From contig NZ_RJUO01000002.1 of assembly GCF_003752365.1 (NCBI RefSeq), forward strand, positions 310,001 through 374,000: a stretch of DNA of 64,000 nucleotides, written 5' to 3'. Under the pieces are notes generated by a model. That model had not been told where the DNA came from. It did no database searches and saw nothing but the letters and a program-made list of their open reading frames with translations. This stretch comes from Frondihabitans sp. PhB188. GTDB lineage: Bacteria > Actinomycetota > Actinomycetes > Actinomycetales > Microbacteriaceae. How positions within the stretch are numbered: the first letter of the stretch is position 1; every line of letters starts with the position of its first letter. Below, in pieces: positions 55,396 to 62,833 of this stretch. The translations under genes were made by a program, and so were the position numbers.

Positions 55396-56706
55396 GTGAC
55401 CGACATGTTCCACCTGGGCTGGTTCACCAACTTCGCCCCGCCTCCGTGGGAGGGCCAGTTCTCCGGCCACAACGGCGAGACCTGGGCGAACGGCAGGTTC
55501 TACCAGGACCTCGCCCAGGCCCTGGAGCGCGCTCGCTTCGACTACATCATGCTCGAGGACAGCTCGATGGTGTCCGACGCCTACGAGGGGTCGTCGCGCG
55601 CCGACCTGAAGCACCACCTGTACGCCCCGAAGCACGACCCCCTCGCTCTCGTCCCGCTTCTCGCCGCGGTGACGACGAGCCTCGGGATCGTGGCGACGGC
55701 GTCGACGAGCTTCTACCCGCCCTACCAGCTGGCCCGCACCATGACCACGCTCGACCACCTGAGCCGCGGCCGCGCCGGCTGGAACATCGTGACCTCCAGC
55801 GAGGACCGCGCAGCCCAGAACTACGGCCGCACCAAGCTGCAGGAGCACGACGGCCGCTACGACCGGGCCGACGAGTTCGTGCAGGTCGTCGACGCGCTCT
55901 GGAACTCCTGGGACGACGGCGCCATCATCCAGGACCGCGAGACGGGCAGGTACGTCGACCACACCAAGGTCCACACGATCGACCACTCCGGCGAGTACTA
56001 CTCGGTGCGCGGCCCGCTCAACACGGTGCCCGGCCCGCAGCGCAGGCCGGTGATCTGCCAGGCCGGCGGAAGCCCGCGCGGCAAGCGCTTCGCGGCCGAG
56101 CACGCCGACACGATCATCGCCCAGTCGCGCGGCCCCGAGCGCATGAAGGAGTTCCGCGACGACATCCGCCGCCTGGCCGCCGAGGCCGGGCGCGACCCCG
56201 ACGACATCAAGGTGCTCTTCATCGTGAGCCCCCTCGTCGCTGCCAGCGATGCCGAGGCGCAGGAACTCCAGGCCTCCTCGAAAGCGCAGGCTGAGACGAA
56301 CGTCGAGAAGGCCCTCGCTCACCTGAGCGCGCTCACCGAGGTGGACTTCTCCCAGTTCGACCTCGACGCGCCCGTGACGCAGGACATCACCACCAACGGC
56401 CACCGCACGACGCTCTCGGAGTTCCTGAAGCTCGGCGACGACGGCCGCACCCTCCGCGAGGTCGCCGCCGGCTGGAGCATCAGCGCCGTCGACCTCGTCG
56501 GCAGCGTCGAGTCGGTCGCCGACCGAATGGAGGAGGTCATGGGATACGTCGGAGGCGACGGCTTCCTGATGTCGGGGCCGATGACGCGCACCTACATCGG
56601 CGAGATCGTCGACGGCCTCGTTCCTGAGCTCCAGCGCCGCGGCCTGACCCGCAGCGACTACCTGCCCCAGGGCGCCACCTTCCGAGAGAATCTGAGGTCC
56701 TTCTGA
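55396..56706 (+). CDS. Flavin-dependent monooxygenase 4, NtaA/DszA type
   Basis: The 436-residue enzyme starts at a GTG 11 bases after the previous stop (GAGAGG upstream). It has MFHLGWFTNFAPPPW, MTTLDHLSRGRAGWNIVTSS, YYSVRGPLNTVPG and VICQAGGSPRGKRFA. Its TNGHRTTLSEFLK segment and LAHLSALTEVDFSQF are nearly shared with monooxygenase 6, so these two form a subgroup. Its stop overlaps the next start by one base (TGATG), which indicates coupled translation. Confidence 0.9.
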   Translation: MTDMFHLGWFTNFAPPPWEGQFSGHNGETWANGRFYQDLAQALERARFDYIMLEDSSMVSDAYEGSSRADLKHHLYAPKHDPLALVPLLAAVTTSLGIVATASTSFYPPYQLARTMTTLDHLSRGRAGWNIVTSSEDRAAQNYGRTKLQEHDGRYDRADEFVQVVDALWNSWDDGAIIQDRETGRYVDHTKVHTIDHSGEYYSVRGPLNTVPGPQRRPVICQAGGSPRGKRFAAEHADTIIAQSRGPERMKEFRDDIRRLAAEAGRDPDDIKVLFIVSPLVAASDAEAQELQASSKAQAETNVEKALAHLSALTEVDFSQFDLDAPVTQDITTNGHRTTLSEFLKLGDDGRTLREVAAGWSISAVDLVGSVESVADRMEEVMGYVGGDGFLMSGPMTRTYIGEIVDGLVPELQRRGLTRSDYLPQGATFRENLRSF

Positions 56707-58025
56707 TGCCGAGCACGCCGACGACGCGGATGCGACTGGGCTGGTTCATCAACTTCCTGACCCCGGCGTGGAACCAGCCGTGGTCGGGTACCACCGGCGA
56801 CGAGTGGATGAACGGCGACTTCTTCGTCGACATGGCGAGGTCGCTCGACCGCGCCGGCTTCGACTGCATGATGCTGGAGGACAGCACCTACATCTCGGAC
56901 GTCTACGGCGGCTCGGCCGAGGCCGAGCTCAAGTTCACCGTCCGAGCGCCGAAGAGCGACCCGCTTCCCCTGATCCCGCTGCTGGCGGCGGCGACCGAGC
57001 ACCTCGGCTTCGTCGCGACGATGTCGACGAGCTTCTACCAGCCGTTCCTGCTGGCGCGGCTGCTCACGACGCTCGACCACCTGACGGACGGCCGGGTCGG
57101 CTGGAACGTCGTGGTGTCGGGCGGCAAGCTCGCGGGCAGGAACTTCGGCATGGACGAGCTGCCCGCGCACGACACCCGGTACGAGATCGCCGAGGAGTTC
57201 GTCGAGGTCGTGCAGAAGCTGTGGACGTCGTGGGACGCCGACGCCGTGGTCATGGACCGCGCCACCGGCACCTACGTCGACTCGACCAAGGTGCACACGA
57301 TCGATCACCACGGCCCGCACTTCGACGTCCGCGGACCGCTCAACGCCCTGCCGCCGCTGCAGGGCAGGCCGCCGATCTTCCAGGCCGGCGGGAGCTCGGT
57401 CGGGCGCTCGTTCGCCGCGAAGTACGCCGACACGATCGTGTCGAGCGCCAAGGGCGTCGACGAGATGCGCGACTACCGCGACGAGGTGCGGGCGAAGGCC
57501 GTCGAGTTCGGCCGCAACCCCGACGACGTGCGGATCCTGTACATGATCTCGCCCTTCGTCGAGGCGACCGACGAGCTCGCGCGGCGCCGACGCGAGGAGC
57601 GCTTCCAGATCACGGACGAGCGCGCGAGACGCCGCCTCCTGATGATGTCGGACGAGATCGACATGGCGCAGTTCCCGCTCGACGAGAAGTTCCCGGACAT
57701 CGTGACGGACTCGAGCAAGAGCATCACCAATGCCTTCCGCAAGTGGGCGGGCGATCGCACGCTGCGCGAGGCCGCGGCGTCGGACGAGTTCGAGGCGGTG
57801 CCGCTCGCGGGCACACCGGCGACCGTCGCCGACGAGATGCAGCGGGTGTTCGAGGAGGTCGGCGGGGACGGGTTCCTGCTGTTCGCCGGCGGCGGCGGAA
57901 TGCTGACCCGCCGCTACATCAACCAGATCTGCGACGGGCTCGTGCCCGAGCTGCAGCGGCGCGGTCTGGTGCGGACGGTGCAGCCGTCCGGCACGTTCAA
58001 GCAGCGGCTCACGTCGGAGGCGTGA
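56706..58025 (+). CDS. Flavin-dependent monooxygenase 5, NtaA/DszA type
   Basis: The protein has 439 residues and is the most divergent of the tandem copies. Conserved parts are MRLGWFINFLTPAW, LTTLDHLTDGRVGWNVVVSG, HFDVRGPLNALPP and PIFQAGGSSVGRSFA. A Gly-rich insert (LFAGGGGMLTRRYI) near residue 395 is not present in the paralogues. It ends without the ENLxAF-type tail of the others (GTFKQRLTSEA). It is the last gene of the tandem array and is convergent with the deacetylase-like gene eight bases away. Confidence 0.9.
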   Translation: MPSTPTTRMRLGWFINFLTPAWNQPWSGTTGDEWMNGDFFVDMARSLDRAGFDCMMLEDSTYISDVYGGSAEAELKFTVRAPKSDPLPLIPLLAAATEHLGFVATMSTSFYQPFLLARLLTTLDHLTDGRVGWNVVVSGGKLAGRNFGMDELPAHDTRYEIAEEFVEVVQKLWTSWDADAVVMDRATGTYVDSTKVHTIDHHGPHFDVRGPLNALPPLQGRPPIFQAGGSSVGRSFAAKYADTIVSSAKGVDEMRDYRDEVRAKAVEFGRNPDDVRILYMISPFVEATDELARRRREERFQITDERARRRLLMMSDEIDMAQFPLDEKFPDIVTDSSKSITNAFRKWAGDRTLREAAASDEFEAVPLAGTPATVADEMQRVFEEVGGDGFLLFAGGGGMLTRRYINQICDGLVPELQRRGLVRTVQPSGTFKQRLTSEA

Positions 58026-58033
58026 GCCCGAGG

Positions 58034-58663
58034 TCAGGCGCCGAAGGCGTCGCGAATGGTGACCGACGCCAGGCCCGCGGCGGTCAGCCTGGCCAGCACG
58101 TCGGGCAGGACCTCCTGCATGGCCTCGTAGTTGACGTGGCCGATGACGACGGCTCCCGGGGCGAACTCGGTGTCGACGGAGGCGAGGAGTTCCTGCGCCC
58201 CCTTCGCCGGCCCCTCCGCGAGGAGGCCGGACCACATCACCTGGCGGGTCCAGCCGGCGCTCGCTGCGGCGGCGTCGGTCCGCTCGTCGCGCGGGCCGTT
58301 CGGCGGACGGAAGTACGGCTTCGTCGACACGCCCCAGAGGCCGACGAAGTGCGCCTCGTTGCGCTCCAGCTCGTCGACGATCTGCTCGTCGGTGAGCGTC
58401 GTCAGCTCGGTGTGCGACCAGGTGTGGTTGCCGACCTGGATCTGGCCGGACTCGACGAGCGGCGCGAAGAGCTCGGCATGCTCGGTCCAGCCGGGGTAGC
58501 TGCCGACCGGGAAGATCGTCATCCGCGTCCCCGTCTCCGCGGCGAACAGAGCGAGGCGGCGGATCGACTCCGCGTTCGTGCCGTCGTCGATGGTCCAGGC
58601 GACGCTCCCCGCGCGAGCGGCGTCGTCGGGCAGGGTGCGGATGAGTGTCGTCGTCTCGGTCAT
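58034..58663 (-). CDS. Polysaccharide deacetylase (NodB-like)
   Basis: The 209-residue protein has a NodB fold. AWTIDDG carries the catalytic and metal-binding aspartates (about 22-28), and the HTWSH metal histidines are near residue 79. RPPNG and VVIGHVNY are the later family motifs. Such enzymes deacetylate or deformylate N-acyl groups on sugars, peptidoglycan or small amides. There is no signal peptide, so an intracellular small-molecule substrate is plausible. It is divergent from monooxygenase 6 with regulon motifs between them, so it probably belongs to the same pathway. Confidence 0.87.
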   Translation of the reverse strand: MTETTTLIRTLPDDAARAGSVAWTIDDGTNAESIRRLALFAAETGTRMTIFPVGSYPGWTEHAELFAPLVESGQIQVGNHTWSHTELTTLTDEQIVDELERNEAHFVGLWGVSTKPYFRPPNGPRDERTDAAAASAGWTRQVMWSGLLAEGPAKGAQELLASVDTEFAPGAVVIGHVNYEAMQEVLPDVLARLTAAGLASVTIRDAFGA

Positions 58664-58674
58664 GCCCCGACGGT

Positions 58675-58758
58675 AGGGGCGGCGTATTGCGCGCCGATTG
58701 CGCCGCCCCTGCGAAATGAAGCGAGACGCGGGCGACTCGGAGGCGAAATACGCCCCGC
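58675..58758. promoter_or_regulatory. Shared regulon motifs, sites D, E and F
   Basis: AATACGCCGCCCCT on the minus strand (58688-58675) faces the deacetylase. ATTGCGCCGCCCCTGCGAAA on the plus strand (58697-58716) and AAATACGCCCCG (58746-58757) face monooxygenase 6. The two long copies form a back-to-back arrangement in the divergent promoter region. Confidence 0.65.
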
Positions 58759-58771
58759 ATAGCGTCCAGGC

Positions 58772-60073
58772 ATGCCCAAGAAACTGCACCTCGCCTGGTT
58801 TTTGAACTTCTCGTCGCCCTCGTGGCTCGGCCCGTTCGACGGGACCAACGGCGAGGACTGGATCGACGGCGACTTCTACGTCGACATCGTCCGCGCCATG
58901 GAGCGGGCGAAGTTCGACTACGTGATGTTCGAGGACTCCCTGATGGTGTCGGACGTCCACGGCGGCTCGATGGCGACCGACCTCAAGTACAACATGTACG
59001 CCCCGAAGCAGGATCCGCTGCCGCTCATGGCGAAGCTGGGCGAGCACACCGACCGGATCGGCCTGGTCGCGACCGCGTCGACGAGCTTCTACCCACCCTT
59101 CATCCTGGCCCGCCTGTACGCCACCCTCGACAACCTCACGCACGGCCGGATCGGCTGGAACGTCGTCACCTCGAGCGAGGACCTCGCCGCCCAGAACTTC
59201 GGCCTCGACGAGCTCTACGAGCACGATCAGCGCTACGAGATGGCCGACGAGTACGTCGGCGTCGTGAAAAAGCTGTGGGACTCGTGGGACGAGGGCGCGC
59301 TCGTCCGCGATCGCGAGACCGGCGTCTTCGCCGACCACACGAAGGTGCACCCCATCCACCACGAGGGCGCCTTCTTCAAAGTGCGCGGTCCGCTCAACGC
59401 GATGCCCGGCCCGCAGCGTCAGCCCGCGCTCTGCCAGGCCGGCGGCAGCCCCCGGGGCCGCGCATTCGCCGCGAAGCACGCCAACACGATCATCTGCTCG
59501 GCCACCGGCGTGGCCGAGATGAAGCAGTACCGCGACGACATCCGCCAGAAGGCCGTTACGGCGGGGCGGAACCCCGACGACATCAAGGTGCTCTACGTCG
59601 TCACGCCCGTACTCGACGAGACCGACGAGCTCGCCCAGGCGAAGGCCGCTCGCCGCGCCGTGCCGAGCGACGCCGGCCTCGAGCTCGCGCTCGCCCACCT
59701 GAGCGCCCTCACCAACGTCGACTTCACGCAGTTCGCGCTCGACGAGGTGCCGCCCGCGATCACGACGAACGGGCACCGCACCACGCTCGAGGCGTTCCTG
59801 AAGAAGGGCAAGCCCGATGCGACCCTGCGCGAGCTCGCCTCGATGCCGTCGCTGAACGCCGTGCCGTTCGTCGGCTCGCCGGCGACCGTCGCGAGGCAGA
59901 TGGAGGAGGTCATGGAGGAGGTCGGCGGCGACGGCTTCCTGTTCTCGGGCGCACTGAGCCGCCAGTCGGTCGCCGAGATCGTCGACGGCCTCGTACCCGA
60001 GATGCAGCGGCGTGGTCTCGCCCGCACCGAGTACGAGTTCGGCACCTTCAAGGAGAACCTGCTCGCCTTCTGA
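58772..60073 (+). CDS. Flavin-dependent monooxygenase 6, NtaA/DszA type
   Basis: This 433-residue enzyme starts MPKKLHLAWFLNFSSPSW. It has YVMFEDSLMVSDVHGG, YATLDNLTHGRIGWNVVTSS, FFKVRGPLNAMPG and ALCQAGGSPRGRAFA. It resembles monooxygenase 4 most (shared TNGHRTTLEAFLK and LAHLSALTNVDFTQF). It has its own promoter region with the shared motifs and is divergent from the deacetylase. No flavin reductase follows; the next gene encodes an unrelated DUF4184 membrane protein. Confidence 0.9.
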   Translation: MPKKLHLAWFLNFSSPSWLGPFDGTNGEDWIDGDFYVDIVRAMERAKFDYVMFEDSLMVSDVHGGSMATDLKYNMYAPKQDPLPLMAKLGEHTDRIGLVATASTSFYPPFILARLYATLDNLTHGRIGWNVVTSSEDLAAQNFGLDELYEHDQRYEMADEYVGVVKKLWDSWDEGALVRDRETGVFADHTKVHPIHHEGAFFKVRGPLNAMPGPQRQPALCQAGGSPRGRAFAAKHANTIICSATGVAEMKQYRDDIRQKAVTAGRNPDDIKVLYVVTPVLDETDELAQAKAARRAVPSDAGLELALAHLSALTNVDFTQFALDEVPPAITTNGHRTTLEAFLKKGKPDATLRELASMPSLNAVPFVGSPATVARQMEEVMEEVGGDGFLFSGALSRQSVAEIVDGLVPEMQRRGLARTEYEFGTFKENLLAF

Positions 60074-60160
60074 CACTCGGCCGAGCCCGCAGCCCCCACC
60101 GCCGCCGCCGCCCCCTGGCTGGCAGCTCCCTCTCCGGGCTCGCGAATGTAAAATACGACG

Positions 60161-60874
60161 ATGCCGTACACGCTCAGCCACGCGATCATCGCTCCCCTGC
60201 TCGCCCGGGCGGGGCTGCCCCTCGCAGCCGTGGCGTGCGGCGCCATGGCGCCCGATCTTCCGCTGTTCGCGCGCTGGCTCGACTACGACATCACGCACTC
60301 CGCCCTCGGTGCGATCTGGGCGTCCCTCCCGATCGCACTGGGGCTGCTCGTGATCTGGCGCATCGTGCTGGTCCCGGTCCTGCCTCGACTGCTCCCCCGC
60401 CCTCTGGCGCGGCGCGTCCCCGGCCGGACGGCCGCCGCGCCTCCGGCGATCCTGGTCGCGGGCTGCGTGGTGGGCGTCGCGAGCCACCTCGCCTGGGACT
60501 CCTTCACGCACGCGTCCGGAGCGGCCGTCGTCGCCCTGCCGGCCCTCAGAGCGGAGGTCGTCGGACTCCCCGCTCACCAGTGGCTGCAGTACGCATTGTC
60601 ACTCGCAGGTCTCGCCGGGCTCGGAGCTCTCGGCGCTCGATGGCTTCGCCGCGCGCCGACGACCACCGACGCACGGGGAGCCTCCTGGGCGTGGTGGACA
60701 GCGGGCATGGTCGCCTGCGTCGCCATCGGGGGCAGCACGACCGGGCTCGGCCTTCTGCTCTCCGTCGACATTCGGCCGGCCGTGGTCGGCGGCGTCACCA
60801 TGGCGACGTCAGCCGCGGCGCTCCTGCTGGTCGGCGCCGCCCTGGTGACCCGCCTCCGCCGCGCGAGCAGCTGA
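60161..60874 (+). CDS. DUF4184-family membrane protein
   Basis: The 237-residue integral membrane protein has the DUF4184 start MPYTLSHAIIAPLL and an early conserved APDLPLFARW. HLAWDSFTHASG near residue 110 follows. About six membrane helices are predicted. The conserved His/Asp positions in SHAI, APDL and HLAWDSFTH resemble a metal-dependent membrane hydrolase site, but the family's activity is unknown. It is probably not part of the monooxygenase system, since its own upstream gap of 87 bases lacks the shared motif. Confidence 0.82.
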   Translation: MPYTLSHAIIAPLLARAGLPLAAVACGAMAPDLPLFARWLDYDITHSALGAIWASLPIALGLLVIWRIVLVPVLPRLLPRPLARRVPGRTAAAPPAILVAGCVVGVASHLAWDSFTHASGAAVVALPALRAEVVGLPAHQWLQYALSLAGLAGLGALGARWLRRAPTTTDARGASWAWWTAGMVACVAIGGSTTGLGLLLSVDIRPAVVGGVTMATSAAALLLVGAALVTRLRRASS

Positions 60875-60937
60875 TCCGAGGCGCCGCATGCCCGCGTACG
60901 GGCCGCGTAGCCGGTGCGGCCGGTGCCAGGATGGGGC

Positions 60938-62320
60938 ATGACCGAAGCCGCTGACACCGTCGCCCGCCTGCGCGCCACCTTCGACTCGCGTGTCACGGCA
61001 CCCCTCGACTGGCGGCTCGCCCAGCTCCGAGCCCTCCGGCGCATGCTCGTCGACCGCGGAGCCGACTTCGAGCGCGCCCTGCACGACGACCTCCGCAAGC
61101 ATCCCGACGAGGCGCGGCTCACCGAGATCGACGTCGTGGTCGCCGAGATCGATCACGCCCTGAGGCACCTGCGGTCGTGGCTCAAGCCGAAGCGGCACCC
61201 CGTGCCGCTGCTGGTGGCCCCCGCCACGGCGACCGTGGTGAGGGAGCCGCTGGGAGTCGTCCTGATCATCGCGCCCTGGAACTACCCGGTGCAGCTCAGC
61301 CTCGACCCGCTGGTGGCCGCTCTGGCAGCCGGCAACACGGCGGTGCTGAAGCCGAGCGAGCTGGCGCCGGCCACGGCGGCCGTGCTGCACTCGCTTCTGC
61401 CGGAGTTCCTGCCAGAGGCCGTCGCCGTGGTCACCGGCGGCGCCGACGAGACCACCGAGCTGCTGCGCGAGCGCTTCGACCACATCTTCTTCACCGGCGG
61501 CGAGCGCGTCGGCCGCATCGTCGCCCGGGCGGCGGCGGAGCACCTGACCCCGACGACGCTGGAGCTCGGCGGCAAGTCGCCGGTGTGGGTCGACGGCTCC
61601 ACCGACCTGCGCGCGGCCGCGCGGCGGATCGCCTGGGGCAAGTTCATGAACGCCGGCCAGACCTGCGTCGCGCCCGACTACGTGCTGACGACGCCCGACC
61701 TGACGAAGCGGCTCGTCGACTTCGTCGGGCAGTCGGTGCGTCAGTTCTACGGCGCCGACCCGGCGCAGAGCGACAGCTACGGGAGGATCGTCTCCGACTC
61801 CCAGTTCGAACGGCTCGAAGGGCTGATGGGCGCAGGAACCGCGGCCGCCGTCGGCGAGCCCGACCGCTCGTCGCGCTTCTTCCCGCCGACCGTCCTCACC
61901 GGCATCCGCCCGACGGACCCGGTGATGCAGCAGGAGATCTTCGGCCCGATCCTCCCCGTCGTCGAGGTGCCCGACCTCGACGGGGCCATCGCCCACATCC
62001 GCGCGGGCGCGAAGCCCCTCGCCCTCTACGCGTTCACGGAATCGGCCGGCGCGCGCCGCCGCCTCCTCCGCGAGACCTCGTCGGGCGCGGTGTCGTTCGG
62101 GGCTCCGTCGGCTCATCTCGCCGTGCCCGGGCTGCCGTTCGGCGGGGTGGGCGCCAGCGGCATGGGCGCGTACCACGGCGAGCGCGGCCTGGTGACGTTC
62201 AGCCATGAGAAGGCCGTGCTGTCGAAGCCGCTGCACCCCGACACGCTGCGCGTGGCCTACCCGCCGTTCACAGCGCGCAAGGACGCGATCGTGCGGCGGG
62301 TGCTCGGCCGCCTCCGCTAG
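60938..62320 (+). CDS. Aldehyde dehydrogenase, ALDH3-like
   Basis: The 460-residue class 3-type aldehyde dehydrogenase oxidises long-chain or aromatic aldehydes. Key parts are IAPWNYPVQLSLDPLVAALA (cofactor site), LELGGKSPVW (glutamate), NAGQTCVAPDYVL (catalytic cysteine) and QQEIFGPILPV. The C-terminal part ends FSHEKAVLSKP and a short basic tail as in ALDH3 proteins. The ATG at 60938 is the likely start; an upstream ATG eight codons earlier is less likely. A role in handling aldehydes released by the monooxygenases is possible but only inferred. Confidence 0.88.
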   Translation: MTEAADTVARLRATFDSRVTAPLDWRLAQLRALRRMLVDRGADFERALHDDLRKHPDEARLTEIDVVVAEIDHALRHLRSWLKPKRHPVPLLVAPATATVVREPLGVVLIIAPWNYPVQLSLDPLVAALAAGNTAVLKPSELAPATAAVLHSLLPEFLPEAVAVVTGGADETTELLRERFDHIFFTGGERVGRIVARAAAEHLTPTTLELGGKSPVWVDGSTDLRAAARRIAWGKFMNAGQTCVAPDYVLTTPDLTKRLVDFVGQSVRQFYGADPAQSDSYGRIVSDSQFERLEGLMGAGTAAAVGEPDRSSRFFPPTVLTGIRPTDPVMQQEIFGPILPVVEVPDLDGAIAHIRAGAKPLALYAFTESAGARRRLLRETSSGAVSFGAPSAHLAVPGLPFGGVGASGMGAYHGERGLVTFSHEKAVLSKPLHPDTLRVAYPPFTARKDAIVRRVLGRLR

Positions 62321-62325
62321 CCCCG

Positions 62326-62727
62326 TCACGGGATCGCGCGGGTCTCGCCGGGGCCGCACTCGACGGCGTCCGCGAAGACGCCGAGCTGCACCTGCTCGAG
62401 CAGGCGGGCGTCGAGATCGCCGGTGCGGACCACGGCGGCCGACACGCGGCGGGCGGACGGCAGGTGCGGGGCGTCGGCGCAGAGGGCGACGACCGTCCAG
62501 GGCGCGGATCCGGCGGTGGCGGGTTCGGGCACGGTGAGCGCGCCGAGCAGGTCGCCGCGGTCGACGAGCCGCATCTGCGCCGGCCGAGCGACCGACTGGT
62601 CGACGGCGGCGAGCGGGGACCCGAGGTAGGCGCCGAGGGGACGCCCCCGGGTTCCTGCGCCCGTCGTGCACCCGGCGAGCAGGAGGACGAGGCCGAGCGC
62701 GGCGAAGGGGCGGAAGTACGGTTCCAT
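62326..62727 (-). CDS. Small lipoprotein of unknown function
   Basis: The 133-residue protein has a lipoprotein signal with lipobox LLAGC (Cys20). The mature part is short and has two further cysteines (VALCADAP, VECGPGET). No family is recognised. It is convergent with the aldehyde dehydrogenase (five bases between stops) and divergent from the PEP carboxylase gene. Confidence 0.65.
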   Translation of the reverse strand: MEPYFRPFAALGLVLLLAGCTTGAGTRGRPLGAYLGSPLAAVDQSVARPAQMRLVDRGDLLGALTVPEPATAGSAPWTVVALCADAPHLPSARRVSAAVVRTGDLDARLLEQVQLGVFADAVECGPGETRAIP

Positions 62728-62833
62728 GCACACAGAATGTCACACCTGGAACACGGCTTCTCGCGGCGTAACGGTCTGCCAAACTCTGGTAACTATTGAG
62801 GGTGACCACCCGACACCTCCGAAGGGATCTGCC

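Noticed and set aside
42679-60073. True bacterial luciferase (lux) genes
   Set aside because: The proteins have the longer NtaA/DszA-type layout with the QAGGS motif; there is no luxAB pair and no fatty-acid reductase genes.
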